Below are positions 8,425 through 16,067 of a DNA stretch of 47,126 nucleotides, piece by piece. The DNA is from Corallococcus carmarthensis (GTDB lineage: Bacteria > Myxococcota > Myxococcia > Myxococcales > Myxococcaceae), in contig NZ_RAWE01000058.1 in assembly GCF_003611695.1 (NCBI RefSeq), forward strand, positions 1 to 47,126, in the 5' to 3' direction. The position numbers and the translations under genes were made by a program. Numbering within the stretch: the first letter of the stretch is position 1; each line of letters begins with the position of its first letter. The notes beneath the pieces were generated by a model that was not told the origin of the DNA, searched no databases, and saw only the letters and a list, made by a program, of their open reading frames with translations.

Positions 8425-9168
8425 ATGTACAACCTCCTCATCTCCCTGGCCGTCGGGCTGGCGGTCGGCGTGCTGGTGAAGTTCGCCGGCGGCTTCTCCT
8501 GGTGGGCCGGCATCGTGCCCGGCGTCATCGCCCTCTTCGCCACCTACATCGTGCTCGCCCGCCGGGTCTCCACCCGGGTCCAGGCACTGATGACGACGGT
8601 GCAGAATGATCTCCAGGGCCAGCCCGCCAACCAGAAGGAAGCCCAGGGGCGCGTGGACCGGGCCGTCAAGACGCTGGAGCAGGGCCTCGTCTGGGACAAG
8701 TGGCAGTTCCTCATCGGGCCGGAGCTGCACGCGCAGATCGGCATGCTGAAGTACATGGTGAAGGACCTGGACGGCGCGAAGCCCCACCTGGAGAAGGCCA
8801 GCGGCCGCAACTACATGGCCAAGGCCATGGAGGGCGCCCTGCACTTCCGCCGCAACGACGTGCCCGCCATGAAGACGTCCTTCGAGGCCGCGGTGAAGAG
8901 CGGCAAGAAGGAGTCCATCGTCTGGGCCGTGTACGCGTGGTGCCTCCTGCAGCAGAAGGACAAGGACGGGGCCCAGCGCGTGCTCGCACGCGGCGTGGAG
9001 CTGAACCCCTCCGACGAGAAGCTCAAGGGCAGCCTCGCCCAGCTGCAGAACGACAAGCGCCTGAAGATGAAGCCCTACGAGCCGCTCTGGTGGCAGTTCG
9101 GCCTGGAGGCGCCGCCGATGATGCCGCCCATGGGTGGCCGCCGCGTGCAGTTCACGAACCGGCGCTGA
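8425..9168 (+). CDS. Membrane-anchored helical-repeat (TPR-like) protein
   Basis: The protein has 247 residues. Residues 3-45 form two closely spaced hydrophobic helices (LLISLAVGLAVGVLVKFAGG and IVPGVIALFATYIVLA) that should anchor it in the inner membrane. The remainder is alpha-helical with TPR-like spacing (GMLKYMVKDLDGAKPHLEKA, AMEGALHFRRNDVPAMKTSFEAAV, AWCLLQQKDKDGAQRVLARGVELNPSDEKL), ending in a Pro/Met-rich tail (PPMMPPMGG). Such proteins usually scaffold protein complexes at the membrane, but no partner is evident here. The ATG follows AAAGGGG at suitable distance. A hairpin at 9173-9202 (8-bp stem, no T-run) follows the stop and may terminate transcription. Confidence 0.85.
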   Translation: MYNLLISLAVGLAVGVLVKFAGGFSWWAGIVPGVIALFATYIVLARRVSTRVQALMTTVQNDLQGQPANQKEAQGRVDRAVKTLEQGLVWDKWQFLIGPELHAQIGMLKYMVKDLDGAKPHLEKASGRNYMAKAMEGALHFRRNDVPAMKTSFEAAVKSGKKESIVWAVYAWCLLQQKDKDGAQRVLARGVELNPSDEKLKGSLAQLQNDKRLKMKPYEPLWWQFGLEAPPMMPPMGGRRVQFTNRR

Positions 9169-9730
9169 AGGCGCGGTGGCAGTGATGGCCCGGCGCCACC
9201 GCAATGGCGCCGGAGTCCCCCTTCGCGGCCCGCCGCGATCCCCTTCGCGGCCTGCCGCGATCCCGTCGATGGCGCCGCTTCGTCGCGCGCTTCCGGGGAG
9301 TACCCAACGGATCAGCCGCTCCACCCCACCTCCGGGCGCCCCTCCGGAGCGGCCCGCGTCCGGCAATTCCTACCGTGCGCGCCGCGCCCACGCTGCAACG
9401 TCTTCCGGTCGTCTTGTTGGCTGTCGCGCTGCCCCCCTTGCAACCCCCTGAAAAGAGGCCGGCCGTCGCGTGCAGCGCGGGGCACAGGGCTTGCTCTCGG
9501 GCAGGGACACGCGGGCGTCCGGGGCGGAAGACTCCAAAGCCCCCGCGGAGGCGGACGGGCTTGGCAGCCGGAGGTCTCGGGTGAAGGTTGGATGGGTGGG
9601 TGGGTGCTTGCAGAACGAGGCGGCGGCGGGTGCGCGTGGGGCGCAAGGGCGTGGGGAGCACCTCGAAGGGCGTGGCGCCCGAGACTTTCGGCCTGCCATT
9701 TCGGGACAGGCAAGCGGAGCGAACCAGTTC
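9169..9730. other. 562-base gene-free interval
   Basis: No convincing gene lies here. The frames that stay open on either strand are low-complexity Arg/Pro/Ala readings without a ribosome site. The interval holds a hairpin at 9173-9202 just after the upstream stop, a short tandem duplication (9218-9263), a G-rich stretch (9590-9612) and presumably the promoter of the diguanylate cyclase. An in-frame extension of the cyclase back to 9470 is possible on paper but has no domain-like sequence. Confidence 0.6.
9218..9263. repeat. Short tandem duplication, 22-base period
   Basis: Two adjacent copies of ccccttcgcggcc/tgccgcgatcc differ by one base (c/t) and overlap by two bases. Each copy also has partial internal symmetry (gcggc...gccgc). 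It lies in the non-coding interval before the cyclase gene. Confidence 0.7.
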
Positions 9731-10687
9731 ATGGAACGGCACGGCCGTAGCAGTGAGCGCGCGCTCCTGCTCATCATCGAGGACGACACCGGCGTACGCG
9801 AAGGCCTGATGGACCTGCTCGCCCCGCGCTTCGACGTGCTGGCCGCGGCGGACGCGGACGCGGGCGTGGAGCTGGCACGCGAGCACCGCCCGGACCTGGT
9901 GCTGCTGGATCGCTTCCTGCCCTCCGGGGATGGGCTGGCGGTCCTGGAGACGCTCCAGGGCGACGTGCGCACGGAGACGGTGCCGGTCATCTTCCTCACA
10001 GGGGACGCGGACGAGGCGACCCTGGAGAAATGCCTGGAGATGGGCGCCGTGGACTTCATCCACAAGCCGGCGAGCTCGCGCGAACTGCTCGCCCGCATCG
10101 ACCGCGCGGTGCGCCAGAGCGAGCAGCAGCGCAAGCTCCAGGTGCTGGCGCAGACGGACGCGCTCACCGGCCTGGCGAACTTCCGGGCGCTGTCGGTGCG
10201 GCTGGAGGACGAGTTCAAGCGCGCCGTGCGCTACGGCTACGCGCTGAGCGTGGTGGTCATCGACCTGGACCACCTCAAGGCCATCAACGACGGCATGGGC
10301 CACGACGTGGGCAACCGCGCCATCCTGGCCCTGGCCACCCTCATGCAGGGCAACCTGCGCGAGTCCGACTTCGCGGCGCGCTTCGGCGGCGACGAGTTCG
10401 TCGTGCTGCTGCCGCACCAGACGTCGCTGGAGGCCGCGGTGTTCGCGGAACGCCTGCGCTCGGAGCTGCGGAGCGTGAACGTGCAGCGCGGTGACGGGCG
10501 CCCGGCGCCCTTCGGGTTGAGCATCAGCGTGGGCGTGGCGGACCACACGGCCGACTCCCCGCGTGAGAGCACGGAAGCCTTGCTGAAGGCGGCGGACGCC
10601 GCGCTCTACGAGGCCAAGCGGGAGGGGCGCGACCGGGTGGTGGTGTACGGCCAGTCGCTCCACTCCCCTGTGGCGCAGCGGCACTGA
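9731..10687 (+). CDS. Response-regulator diguanylate cyclase (REC-GGDEF)
   Basis: This 318-residue cytoplasmic protein should make c-di-GMP from two GTP when phosphorylated. The receiver (about 10-128) has LLIIEDD, Asp60 in LVLLDRFLP, a TGD switch strand and FIHKP. The GGDEF domain (about 145-310) has the intact signature GGDEF at 219-223 and an RESD inhibitory site at 210-213, exactly five residues before it, so feedback inhibition is expected. DALTGLANFRAL and DLDHLKAINDGMGH are also standard. The ATG at 9731 follows a GGAG-type site. The flavoprotein-receiver fusion starts 25 bases downstream, so the two are probably one operon. No cognate kinase is adjacent. Confidence 0.95.
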   Translation: MERHGRSSERALLLIIEDDTGVREGLMDLLAPRFDVLAAADADAGVELAREHRPDLVLLDRFLPSGDGLAVLETLQGDVRTETVPVIFLTGDADEATLEKCLEMGAVDFIHKPASSRELLARIDRAVRQSEQQRKLQVLAQTDALTGLANFRALSVRLEDEFKRAVRYGYALSVVVIDLDHLKAINDGMGHDVGNRAILALATLMQGNLRESDFAARFGGDEFVVLLPHQTSLEAAVFAERLRSELRSVNVQRGDGRPAPFGLSISVGVADHTADSPRESTEALLKAADAALYEAKREGRDRVVVYGQSLHSPVAQRH

Positions 10688-10712
10688 CGGCGGGAAGGAA
10701 CGAGGGCGCGCG

Positions 10713-12449
10713 ATGAGCGGGACCAGCAAGCTGGCGAGTGGTTCGAGGGTGGCGATCGTCGGCGGCGGCATCGCCGGAGCGGGGCTCGCGGCTTCGCTGC
10801 TCTTCAACGGCCGCGCGCGGGGCGTGGCCCTGGATGTGCGCGTCTACGCGGGGGGCACCGAGGAGCGCACCGCGCCCCCTGCCCTGCTGACGCCGGAGTG
10901 CCGCTCGAGGCTGGCCGCGCTGGGTTGCCGCATCCCGCCGGAATGGCGCGCGCACGAGCTGCGCGGCGTGGAGGTGATTTCCCAGGGCGAGCGCGAACTG
11001 CTGCCGTGCGCGGCCGGCGGCCTGTGGGTCGTGGACGGTTGGCCCCGGGGTGAAGGCGGCCTGGACATGGTGCGCCACGTGCTGTCCACGGCGGCCAGCG
11101 CGCAGGGCGCCCGGTTCGTGGATCGCCACGTGGAGCGAGTGGAGCGGCAGGCGCCCGCCCCGGACGCGCCCGCGGCGGTGCGCAACGCGGGCCCCCTGGT
11201 GGTCCGCGCGCAAGGCAGCGGCGAGCGCTTCCATGCGGTGGCCCTGGCCGCGGGCGCGGGGCCGCTGCTGGGTGACGCGTTCTTCAAGGGCTTCCGTCCG
11301 GCGCCGTCCATGCCGGCGGTGCAGGCGCGGATCCAGGGCGCGATGACGGGGCGGGACCTCGCGCCGGTGGCGCGCCTGTGGGTGGCCCCGCTGCCTTCCG
11401 TGGATGCGCTGTTCCTCATCCCGGGCGCGTCGTCCGTGTATGCGCTGGCGTTCGGCGCGGCGGTGACACCCGCGGACCTGTGCCAGGTGCTGATGATGGC
11501 CGCGCGCGACGGCCTGATCGAGGAGGGCTTCGAGGTCGCCGCGCTGGAGACGACGCGGCTGCCCTTCGGTCCCGGCCGCACGCTGGTGGCGCCCGGGCAG
11601 CTGGCGGTGGGCCCCGCGGCCTTTGGCCATCCGTTGCAGGTGGGCCTGTCGGAGACGCTGGCGTCGTGCAGCCGCGCCGCGGTGGCGCTGCTGGATGGCG
11701 GGCTGGACGCGCCGTCACTGGAGCGCAGGTACGTGCGCGACGGGCTGGGCGAGCTGATGGAGGACGCGGCGGCGGGAGCGCGCTCCATCACCTGGCTGCG
11801 CCGCGCGGGCAAGCGGGCGCCCGCGGCATTTGTCGCTGCGCGGGCGAAGCACGCGTCGGGCGGCGTGTACGGCGGCGGCGTGCTGGGACTGAGCTCCCCC
11901 ACCCCGCTGGGATTGCTGTCCGCGGCGCGATGGTCGGGCGTGCGCGAGGTGGTGGGTTCGTGGCTGCGCACGCCGATGGAGCCCGTCCCCACGTTCGTGC
12001 CGGAGGTGGAGCCGGACCTGTACTACGTGGTGGACGACGACGCGGACACGCGCGAGGCGCTCACGCTGCTGTTGGAGAGCACCGGCGCACGCGTGGTCGC
12101 CTTCGCGGACGAACTGGCGCTGTTCTGCGCGGTGGCGCGCCGTCCGCCCACCGCCATCCTGTTGGACGTGGTGCTGCACTGGGTGGATGGCCTGCGCCTG
12201 TGTGAAGGCCTCAAGCAGCACCCGCTCACCCGCGACACGCGAGTGCTGGTGATGAGCGGCCTCAACCGTCCGCACGTGCGTCAGCGCGCGCTCGACGCGG
12301 GCGCGGAGGCCTTCCTCCCCAAGCCGGTGAACCCGGACCGCCTCCTCTGCCAGCTCACTGGCCGCGTGCCGGACCCGCTCGGCGCGCCGCTCGAAGTCAT
12401 CCGGCCCGCAGTCGTGGAAACATTTGGCGAAGACCGTTTTGCCTCCTGA
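10713..12449 (+). CDS. FAD-dependent oxidoreductase-like protein fused to a receiver domain
   Basis: Residues about 10-420 of 578 form a flavoprotein fold: the Rossmann motif VAIVGGGIAGAGLA at the N-terminus, LAAGAGP after the helical part, and a second FAD segment LAVGPAAFGHPLQVGLSETLASC. That segment matches the geranylgeranyl-reductase/FixC pattern except that the usual GD is GP. Residues about 434-555 are a receiver domain: YYVVDDDADTRE (acidic pocket), Asp485 in ILLDVVLHWVDG, VMSGLN, and FLPKPVNPDRL with the conserved Lys. Phosphorylation could gate the flavin domain, or the flavin domain could be a redox sensor. Both are inference. There is no signal peptide. It lies 25 bases after the diguanylate cyclase. 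Confidence 0.88.
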   Translation: MSGTSKLASGSRVAIVGGGIAGAGLAASLLFNGRARGVALDVRVYAGGTEERTAPPALLTPECRSRLAALGCRIPPEWRAHELRGVEVISQGERELLPCAAGGLWVVDGWPRGEGGLDMVRHVLSTAASAQGARFVDRHVERVERQAPAPDAPAAVRNAGPLVVRAQGSGERFHAVALAAGAGPLLGDAFFKGFRPAPSMPAVQARIQGAMTGRDLAPVARLWVAPLPSVDALFLIPGASSVYALAFGAAVTPADLCQVLMMAARDGLIEEGFEVAALETTRLPFGPGRTLVAPGQLAVGPAAFGHPLQVGLSETLASCSRAAVALLDGGLDAPSLERRYVRDGLGELMEDAAAGARSITWLRRAGKRAPAAFVAARAKHASGGVYGGGVLGLSSPTPLGLLSAARWSGVREVVGSWLRTPMEPVPTFVPEVEPDLYYVVDDDADTREALTLLLESTGARVVAFADELALFCAVARRPPTAILLDVVLHWVDGLRLCEGLKQHPLTRDTRVLVMSGLNRPHVRQRALDAGAEAFLPKPVNPDRLLCQLTGRVPDPLGAPLEVIRPAVVETFGEDRFAS

Positions 12450-12482
12450 CACCTACCTGCACGCAACTGAGATCACATCGAC

Positions 12483-12545
12483 GGGATAATCCCTACAAAA
12501 GCATGAAGCTTCGCACTTCATGCTCCATCTAAAAGGGAATCCCTC
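12483..12545 (+). promoter_or_regulatory. Leader with dyads ahead of the 292-residue protein gene
   Basis: This stretch is AT-richer than its surroundings. It contains a short dyad (gggat-a-atccc, 12484-12494) overlapping a GATAAT -10-like hexamer, then a perfect 9-bp stem (agcatgaag / cttcatgct) with a 7-base loop at 12500-12524. The ribosome site AAAAGGGA follows at 12531-12538, eight bases before the ATG. No good -35 was found. The hairpin could be a 5' UTR stability or control element, or the terminator of the upstream gene. Confidence 0.45.
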
Positions 12546-13424
12546 ATGTTCGCCTCGAAGCTGTCGCGCGTCGGCCAGACGTCGTCCCGGTTGTTCAAGC
12601 ACACGTCGGAGTTCACCCGTTCCTTCTCCACGAAGGTCCTGTCGCCAGAGCAGGCGCTCAAGGAGCGCGCGGATCAGAACCGCGTGCGGTTCCAGCAGCA
12701 CGACATCCTGAGCGACATCATGGACGTCGAGGATCGGCGCGACGGCGGCAACAACCAGTTCGTGCCGCGCATCCGGCCGGACGTGGAGCTGACCCGCCGG
12801 GACAACTTCCCGTTCAACGAGGTCCAGCCGAAGTACGACACGCCGAAGTCGGCCATCGACCGGGACGGCCGGCTGCAACCGGTCGAGCCGAAGGACCGCA
12901 CGGTGACGCTCACCGCGCACGTGGACGGCGCGAAGGAGACGAAGGCCCAGTCGCCCTTCACATCCTTCAGCGGCGTACCCGTGGGCGTGGATGGACAGGC
13001 CACGGAGAAGAAGCTCGTGGACAACCCGGACTACGGCCAGAGCCGCATCGTCCACAACCCGGCCCAGGACGCGAAGGGCGGGGACGTGTTCGATCAGTTC
13101 GACATCCAGCGCGACATCCGCACGTCCTCGCATCCGGGCCTGGATGAGACGGCCGTGAACCGCAGCCAGCCCGGCAAGCCGGTGTGGCAGCCGGAGCCGC
13201 ACGAGCGGAAGTTCCTGGCGGACGTCGGCGTGGATCCGACGAAGGCCAGCTTCACCTACCGCGAGCGCGCGATGATGAACTCCGCGCGGGATCAGGAGTA
13301 CCTGGTGCGCGGCACCATCCACGACTTCACGCTGGAGCGTCCGGATGACCAGGGCGGCCTGAAGCACGTGTCACGCGATCAGTTCGCCGACCAGTTCGAC
13401 GCCGCGCACAAGAAGACGAAGTAG
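12546..13424 (+). CDS. Unknown 292-residue charged protein
   Basis: I do not recognise this protein. It has no signal peptide or membrane helix. The N-terminus (1-35) is basic and Ser/Phe-rich (FKHTSEFTRSFSTK). The rest is strongly charged, rich in Asp, Arg, Gln, Pro and Lys, and probably partly disordered. It has recurring short Asp-Arg/Pro motifs and no Cys pairs or catalytic signatures. Initiation is well supported by AAGGGA eight bases upstream of the ATG. It follows the flavoprotein fusion after 96 bases that contain a hairpin, so it likely has its own transcript or control. The base composition of the coding part resembles that of its neighbours. Confidence 0.8.
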   Translation: MFASKLSRVGQTSSRLFKHTSEFTRSFSTKVLSPEQALKERADQNRVRFQQHDILSDIMDVEDRRDGGNNQFVPRIRPDVELTRRDNFPFNEVQPKYDTPKSAIDRDGRLQPVEPKDRTVTLTAHVDGAKETKAQSPFTSFSGVPVGVDGQATEKKLVDNPDYGQSRIVHNPAQDAKGGDVFDQFDIQRDIRTSSHPGLDETAVNRSQPGKPVWQPEPHERKFLADVGVDPTKASFTYRERAMMNSARDQEYLVRGTIHDFTLERPDDQGGLKHVSRDQFADQFDAAHKKTK

Positions 13425-13473
13425 GCGGCGAACCGGACTGCGCTGGACACCCGCATGGGTCCCGAGCCACGGG

Positions 13474-14279
13474 TTGTGGGGTGTCCACCCGGTGCACAGG
13501 GTGGGCGCCGTCTACGTCACCGAGCGCGAGGCCGGCCGCGTCACCCTGCTGCGCGACACGAACGGCGACGGCGCCGCGGACCAGACCGTCGTCTTGGCAA
13601 GCTGTACGTGTCCGTGGGCAGCACGTGCAACGCGTGCGCGGACGCCAACCCGGAGAACGCCACGCTGCTGCGCTTCGAGCCGGACGGCACGGACCGCGCC
13701 GTGTTCGCGAAGGGGCTGCGCAACACCATCGGGTTCGCGTGGCATCCGGTGTCCGGCCAGCTCTGGGACATGGACCACGGCTCGGACTCGCGCGGGGACG
13801 ACTATCCGCCGGAGGAGCTCAACCGCATCCAGGAGGGCGCGGACTACGGCTGGCCCTACTGCCTGGGCAAGCAGGAGCCAGACGCGTTCCTCAGCCAGGA
13901 GCCGCCGGACATGCAGTCGCGCCCGGAGTACTGCGCGAAGACCCAGGCGCCCGTCCTGGAGTACCAGGAGCACTCGGCGCCCATGAACCTGACCTTCTAT
14001 ACGGGCACCCTCTTCCCCGCGGAGTTCCAGGGCAACGCTTTCGTGGCGATGCGCGGCTCGTGGAACCGCCACCCGCCCACCGGCTACAAGGTCGTCCGCG
14101 TCCGCTTCGACGCGCAGGGCACGCCCACCGCGTTCGAGGACTTCGCGTCGGGCTGGCTCGGCGCGGACGGCACCACGCAGTTCGCCCGGTTGGCGGACAC
14201 CGCGGTGGCCGCCGACGGGGCGCTGCTCGTCACGGACGATGCGAACGGCGTCATCTACCGCATTCGCTATTCGGGCTGA
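13474..14279 (+). pseudogene. Remnant of a PQQ-dependent (glucose/sorbosone type) sugar dehydrogenase
   Basis: Two pieces of one beta-propeller enzyme lie in different frames. From about 13500, one frame reads VGAVYVTEREAGRVTLL then RDTNGDGAADQTVVLA, an early propeller blade. At about 13592-13602 homology jumps to another frame that reads GKLYVSVGSTCNACADANPE, then LRNTIGFAWHP, MDHGSDSRGDDYPPEELNRI and YGWPYC, the family's conserved C-terminal half, down to the stop at 14279. An intact relative would have roughly 80-100 residues between these blocks, plus an N-terminal signal peptide, both absent here. The simplest reading is an internal deletion with a frame change and loss of the 5' end. 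The enzyme would have oxidised sugars in the periplasm. Sequencing error alone would not explain the missing residues. Confidence 0.75.
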
Positions 14280-14290
14280 GTTTCACTCAC

Positions 14291-14317
14291 TGATATCATT
14301 GATTCACTCGCAGTGAA
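14291..14317. promoter_or_regulatory. AT-rich double dyad between convergent genes
   Basis: Immediately after the pseudogene stop there is an 8-bp palindrome tgatatca (14291-14298) and a 6-bp stem ttcact-cgc-agtgaa (14303-14317). A further ttcactc copy lies at 14282-14288. The segment is far richer in A/T than the rest of the window. It could be an operator, a weak terminator for the convergent genes, or a scar of the rearrangement that broke the pseudogene. Confidence 0.35.
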
Positions 14318-14341
14318 CAAGCACCAGCCCCGTCCTGGCGC

Positions 14342-14935
14342 TCAGGCATGCACGTGCCGGATGCCCCGCCGCAGCATGAGCGAGCCGGACATCATCGAGA
14401 TGCCTCGGAAGAAGACGGCGAGCCCGACCAGGGTGCCCACGAGCCACACGGAGGACGCGGGCCACCGGGCCATGACGCTGAGGCCCAGGACCAGGGAGAT
14501 GAGGCCGTAGGCCAGGTCCCAGCCCCACTGGAAGTAGCGGTCCATGACGGAGGTGATGACGTGGAAGAGGCCGCTGGCGAAGAAGTAGCCGGCGATCAGC
14601 AGCGTCAGCGAGGCGAGCCCCGCGGCCGGGTACATGACGGTGAGGATGCCGACGACGGTGGTGAGGACGCCGCCGAGCATGAAGGACCAGAAGGTGCCCC
14701 GGCCTTCACCGCGTGAGCGCACGGCCGCGGCGATCTCCAGGACGCCACCAATCACCAGCATCATGCCCACGAAGAAGACGGTGACCATGCTGGTGAAGAA
14801 CGTGGCGCCCAGCAGCACGACGCCCGCGATCGACGTCAGCAGGCCCAGGATGAAGGGGGCGCCCCACATCGTCGAGGCTCCTCGGGGAGGACGGTCCGGC
14901 CGGGTCTCCGGCACGCGTTCGACGTTCGTATCCAT
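14342..14935 (-). CDS. HdeD/DUF308-like integral membrane protein
   Basis: The 197-residue protein has about six hydrophobic helices from residue 25 to 185 (for example ILGLLTSIAGVVLLGATFF, MVTVFFVGMMLVIGGVLEIAAAV, SLTLLIAGYFFASGLFHVI), short loops and a basic C-terminus. The repeated small-residue pattern with conserved GGVLE and ASGLFH-type turns fits the HdeD family. Its E. coli founder contributes to acid resistance at high cell density, but the biochemical role is unclear. The N-terminus (1-22) is hydrophilic and Pro/Arg-rich. It stands alone on the minus strand. The 168 bases upstream of it, before miaA's 3' end, show nothing I can name. Confidence 0.85.
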   Translation of the reverse strand: MDTNVERVPETRPDRPPRGASTMWGAPFILGLLTSIAGVVLLGATFFTSMVTVFFVGMMLVIGGVLEIAAAVRSRGEGRGTFWSFMLGGVLTTVVGILTVMYPAAGLASLTLLIAGYFFASGLFHVITSVMDRYFQWGWDLAYGLISLVLGLSVMARWPASSVWLVGTLVGLAVFFRGISMMSGSLMLRRGIRHVHA

Positions 14936-15103
14936 GGCGATCTCCGCGGTGATGGCTGCCCGCCTCGGGCCCTCGGCCGCCTATCGGTCCGGGAGTGAAC
15001 GTGGGGGAAGCGTTCCTCGTGGAAGATGGGAGCGGCGCCGGGTGCGAACAATCCGCGCCCCCTGACGAAATGAGGCAAAGCGGCGAGCAGGGGCCGGAGT
15101 GCC

Positions 15104-16015
15104 CTACCGCGTCTGGAGGGCGGGGCGGGCGTACGGCGGCGACAGGAACACCGCGCCGGGCTCCTTGCGGAACCAGGTGAGCTGCCGCTTGGAGTACCGC
15201 CGGGTCTCCCGCGCGGTGTCGGCGATGGCCTCTTCGCGCGTCATGCGCCCCTCCACCACGGCGCGAGCCTGCACGTAGCCGACGCTGCGCATGGGGGCCG
15301 CGTCCGCGTAGCCCTGGTCCAGCAGCGCCCGTGTCTCCTCCACGAGGCCACGCGAGAAGAGCGCCTCTGTGCGCGCATTGATGGCGGAGTAGAGGGCCTC
15401 GCGCGGCGGGTCGAGCACGTACAACTGGAAGGGATAGCGATCCGGCGCGAAGGCATGGGCGCGGCGGAACTCGGAGGCGGGGACGCCCGTCTGCGCGTGG
15501 ATCTCGAGCGCGCGGACGACGCGCACCAGGTCCTGGGTGGGCAGCTTCGCGGCGGTCTCCGGATCCACCTCGGCCAGCCGGCGGTGCACGGCCTCCCTCC
15601 CCTGCTCCGCCGCGAGCGACTCCAACTCCGCGCGCAGCGAAGGCAGGGCGCCGGGCGCGTCCACCACGCCGTGCAGCAGGATGCGCAGGTAGAGACCGGT
15701 GCCGCCCACGACGAACACGGGCCTGCCTCGTGAGGCGATGTCCGCGATGGCCGCGTCCGCGCGGCGTTGGTACTCAGCGGCGGAGAACGGCTCCAGCGGA
15801 TCCACGCAGGAGACCAGGTGGTGCGGCACGGCGGCCAGTTCCTCGGCGGAGGGCTTCGCGGTGCCGATGTCGAAGGCGCGGTACACCTGCTGCGAATCCG
15901 CGCTGACGATCTCCCCGCCCACGTCGCGAGCCCAGGCGATGGCCAACGCCGTCTTCCCCGACGCCGTGGGTCCAGCGATCACCGTCAAAGGCACCCGCGT
16001 CTCGGCCACCGTCAT
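15104..16015 (-). CDS. miaA: tRNA dimethylallyltransferase MiaA
   Basis: This 303-residue enzyme transfers a dimethylallyl group to N6 of adenosine 37 in tRNAs that read U-starting codons. Family motifs are intact: P-loop VIAGPTASGKTALA near the start, SADSQQVYRAFDIGTAKP with the catalytic Asp, HHLVSCVDP, VVGGTGLYLRILLHG and the tRNA-binding SVGYVQ plus RRYSKRQLTWFRK. I chose the ATG at 16015 over longer frames because it has GGGAGG upstream and gives the normal family length. The HPr-kinase-like gene ends 52 bases upstream on the same strand, so miaA could receive read-through from that operon. Confidence 0.96.
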   Translation of the reverse strand: MTVAETRVPLTVIAGPTASGKTALAIAWARDVGGEIVSADSQQVYRAFDIGTAKPSAEELAAVPHHLVSCVDPLEPFSAAEYQRRADAAIADIASRGRPVFVVGGTGLYLRILLHGVVDAPGALPSLRAELESLAAEQGREAVHRRLAEVDPETAAKLPTQDLVRVVRALEIHAQTGVPASEFRRAHAFAPDRYPFQLYVLDPPREALYSAINARTEALFSRGLVEETRALLDQGYADAAPMRSVGYVQARAVVEGRMTREEAIADTARETRRYSKRQLTWFRKEPGAVFLSPPYARPALQTR

Positions 16016-16067
16016 CCGCCTCCCACGCCCGCTGTAACGCAGACGCGGGGCAAGCGCGAGCCCCGCC

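Noticed and set aside
9204-9584. Possible Arg/Pro-rich protein in the 9.2-9.7 kb gap
   Set aside because: No ribosome site, no domain, and the composition is typical of non-coding GC-rich DNA.
9470-9730. Extension of the diguanylate cyclase back to 9470
   Set aside because: The added 87 residues are low-complexity Gly/Ala/Arg, and the receiver domain begins right after the ATG at 9731.
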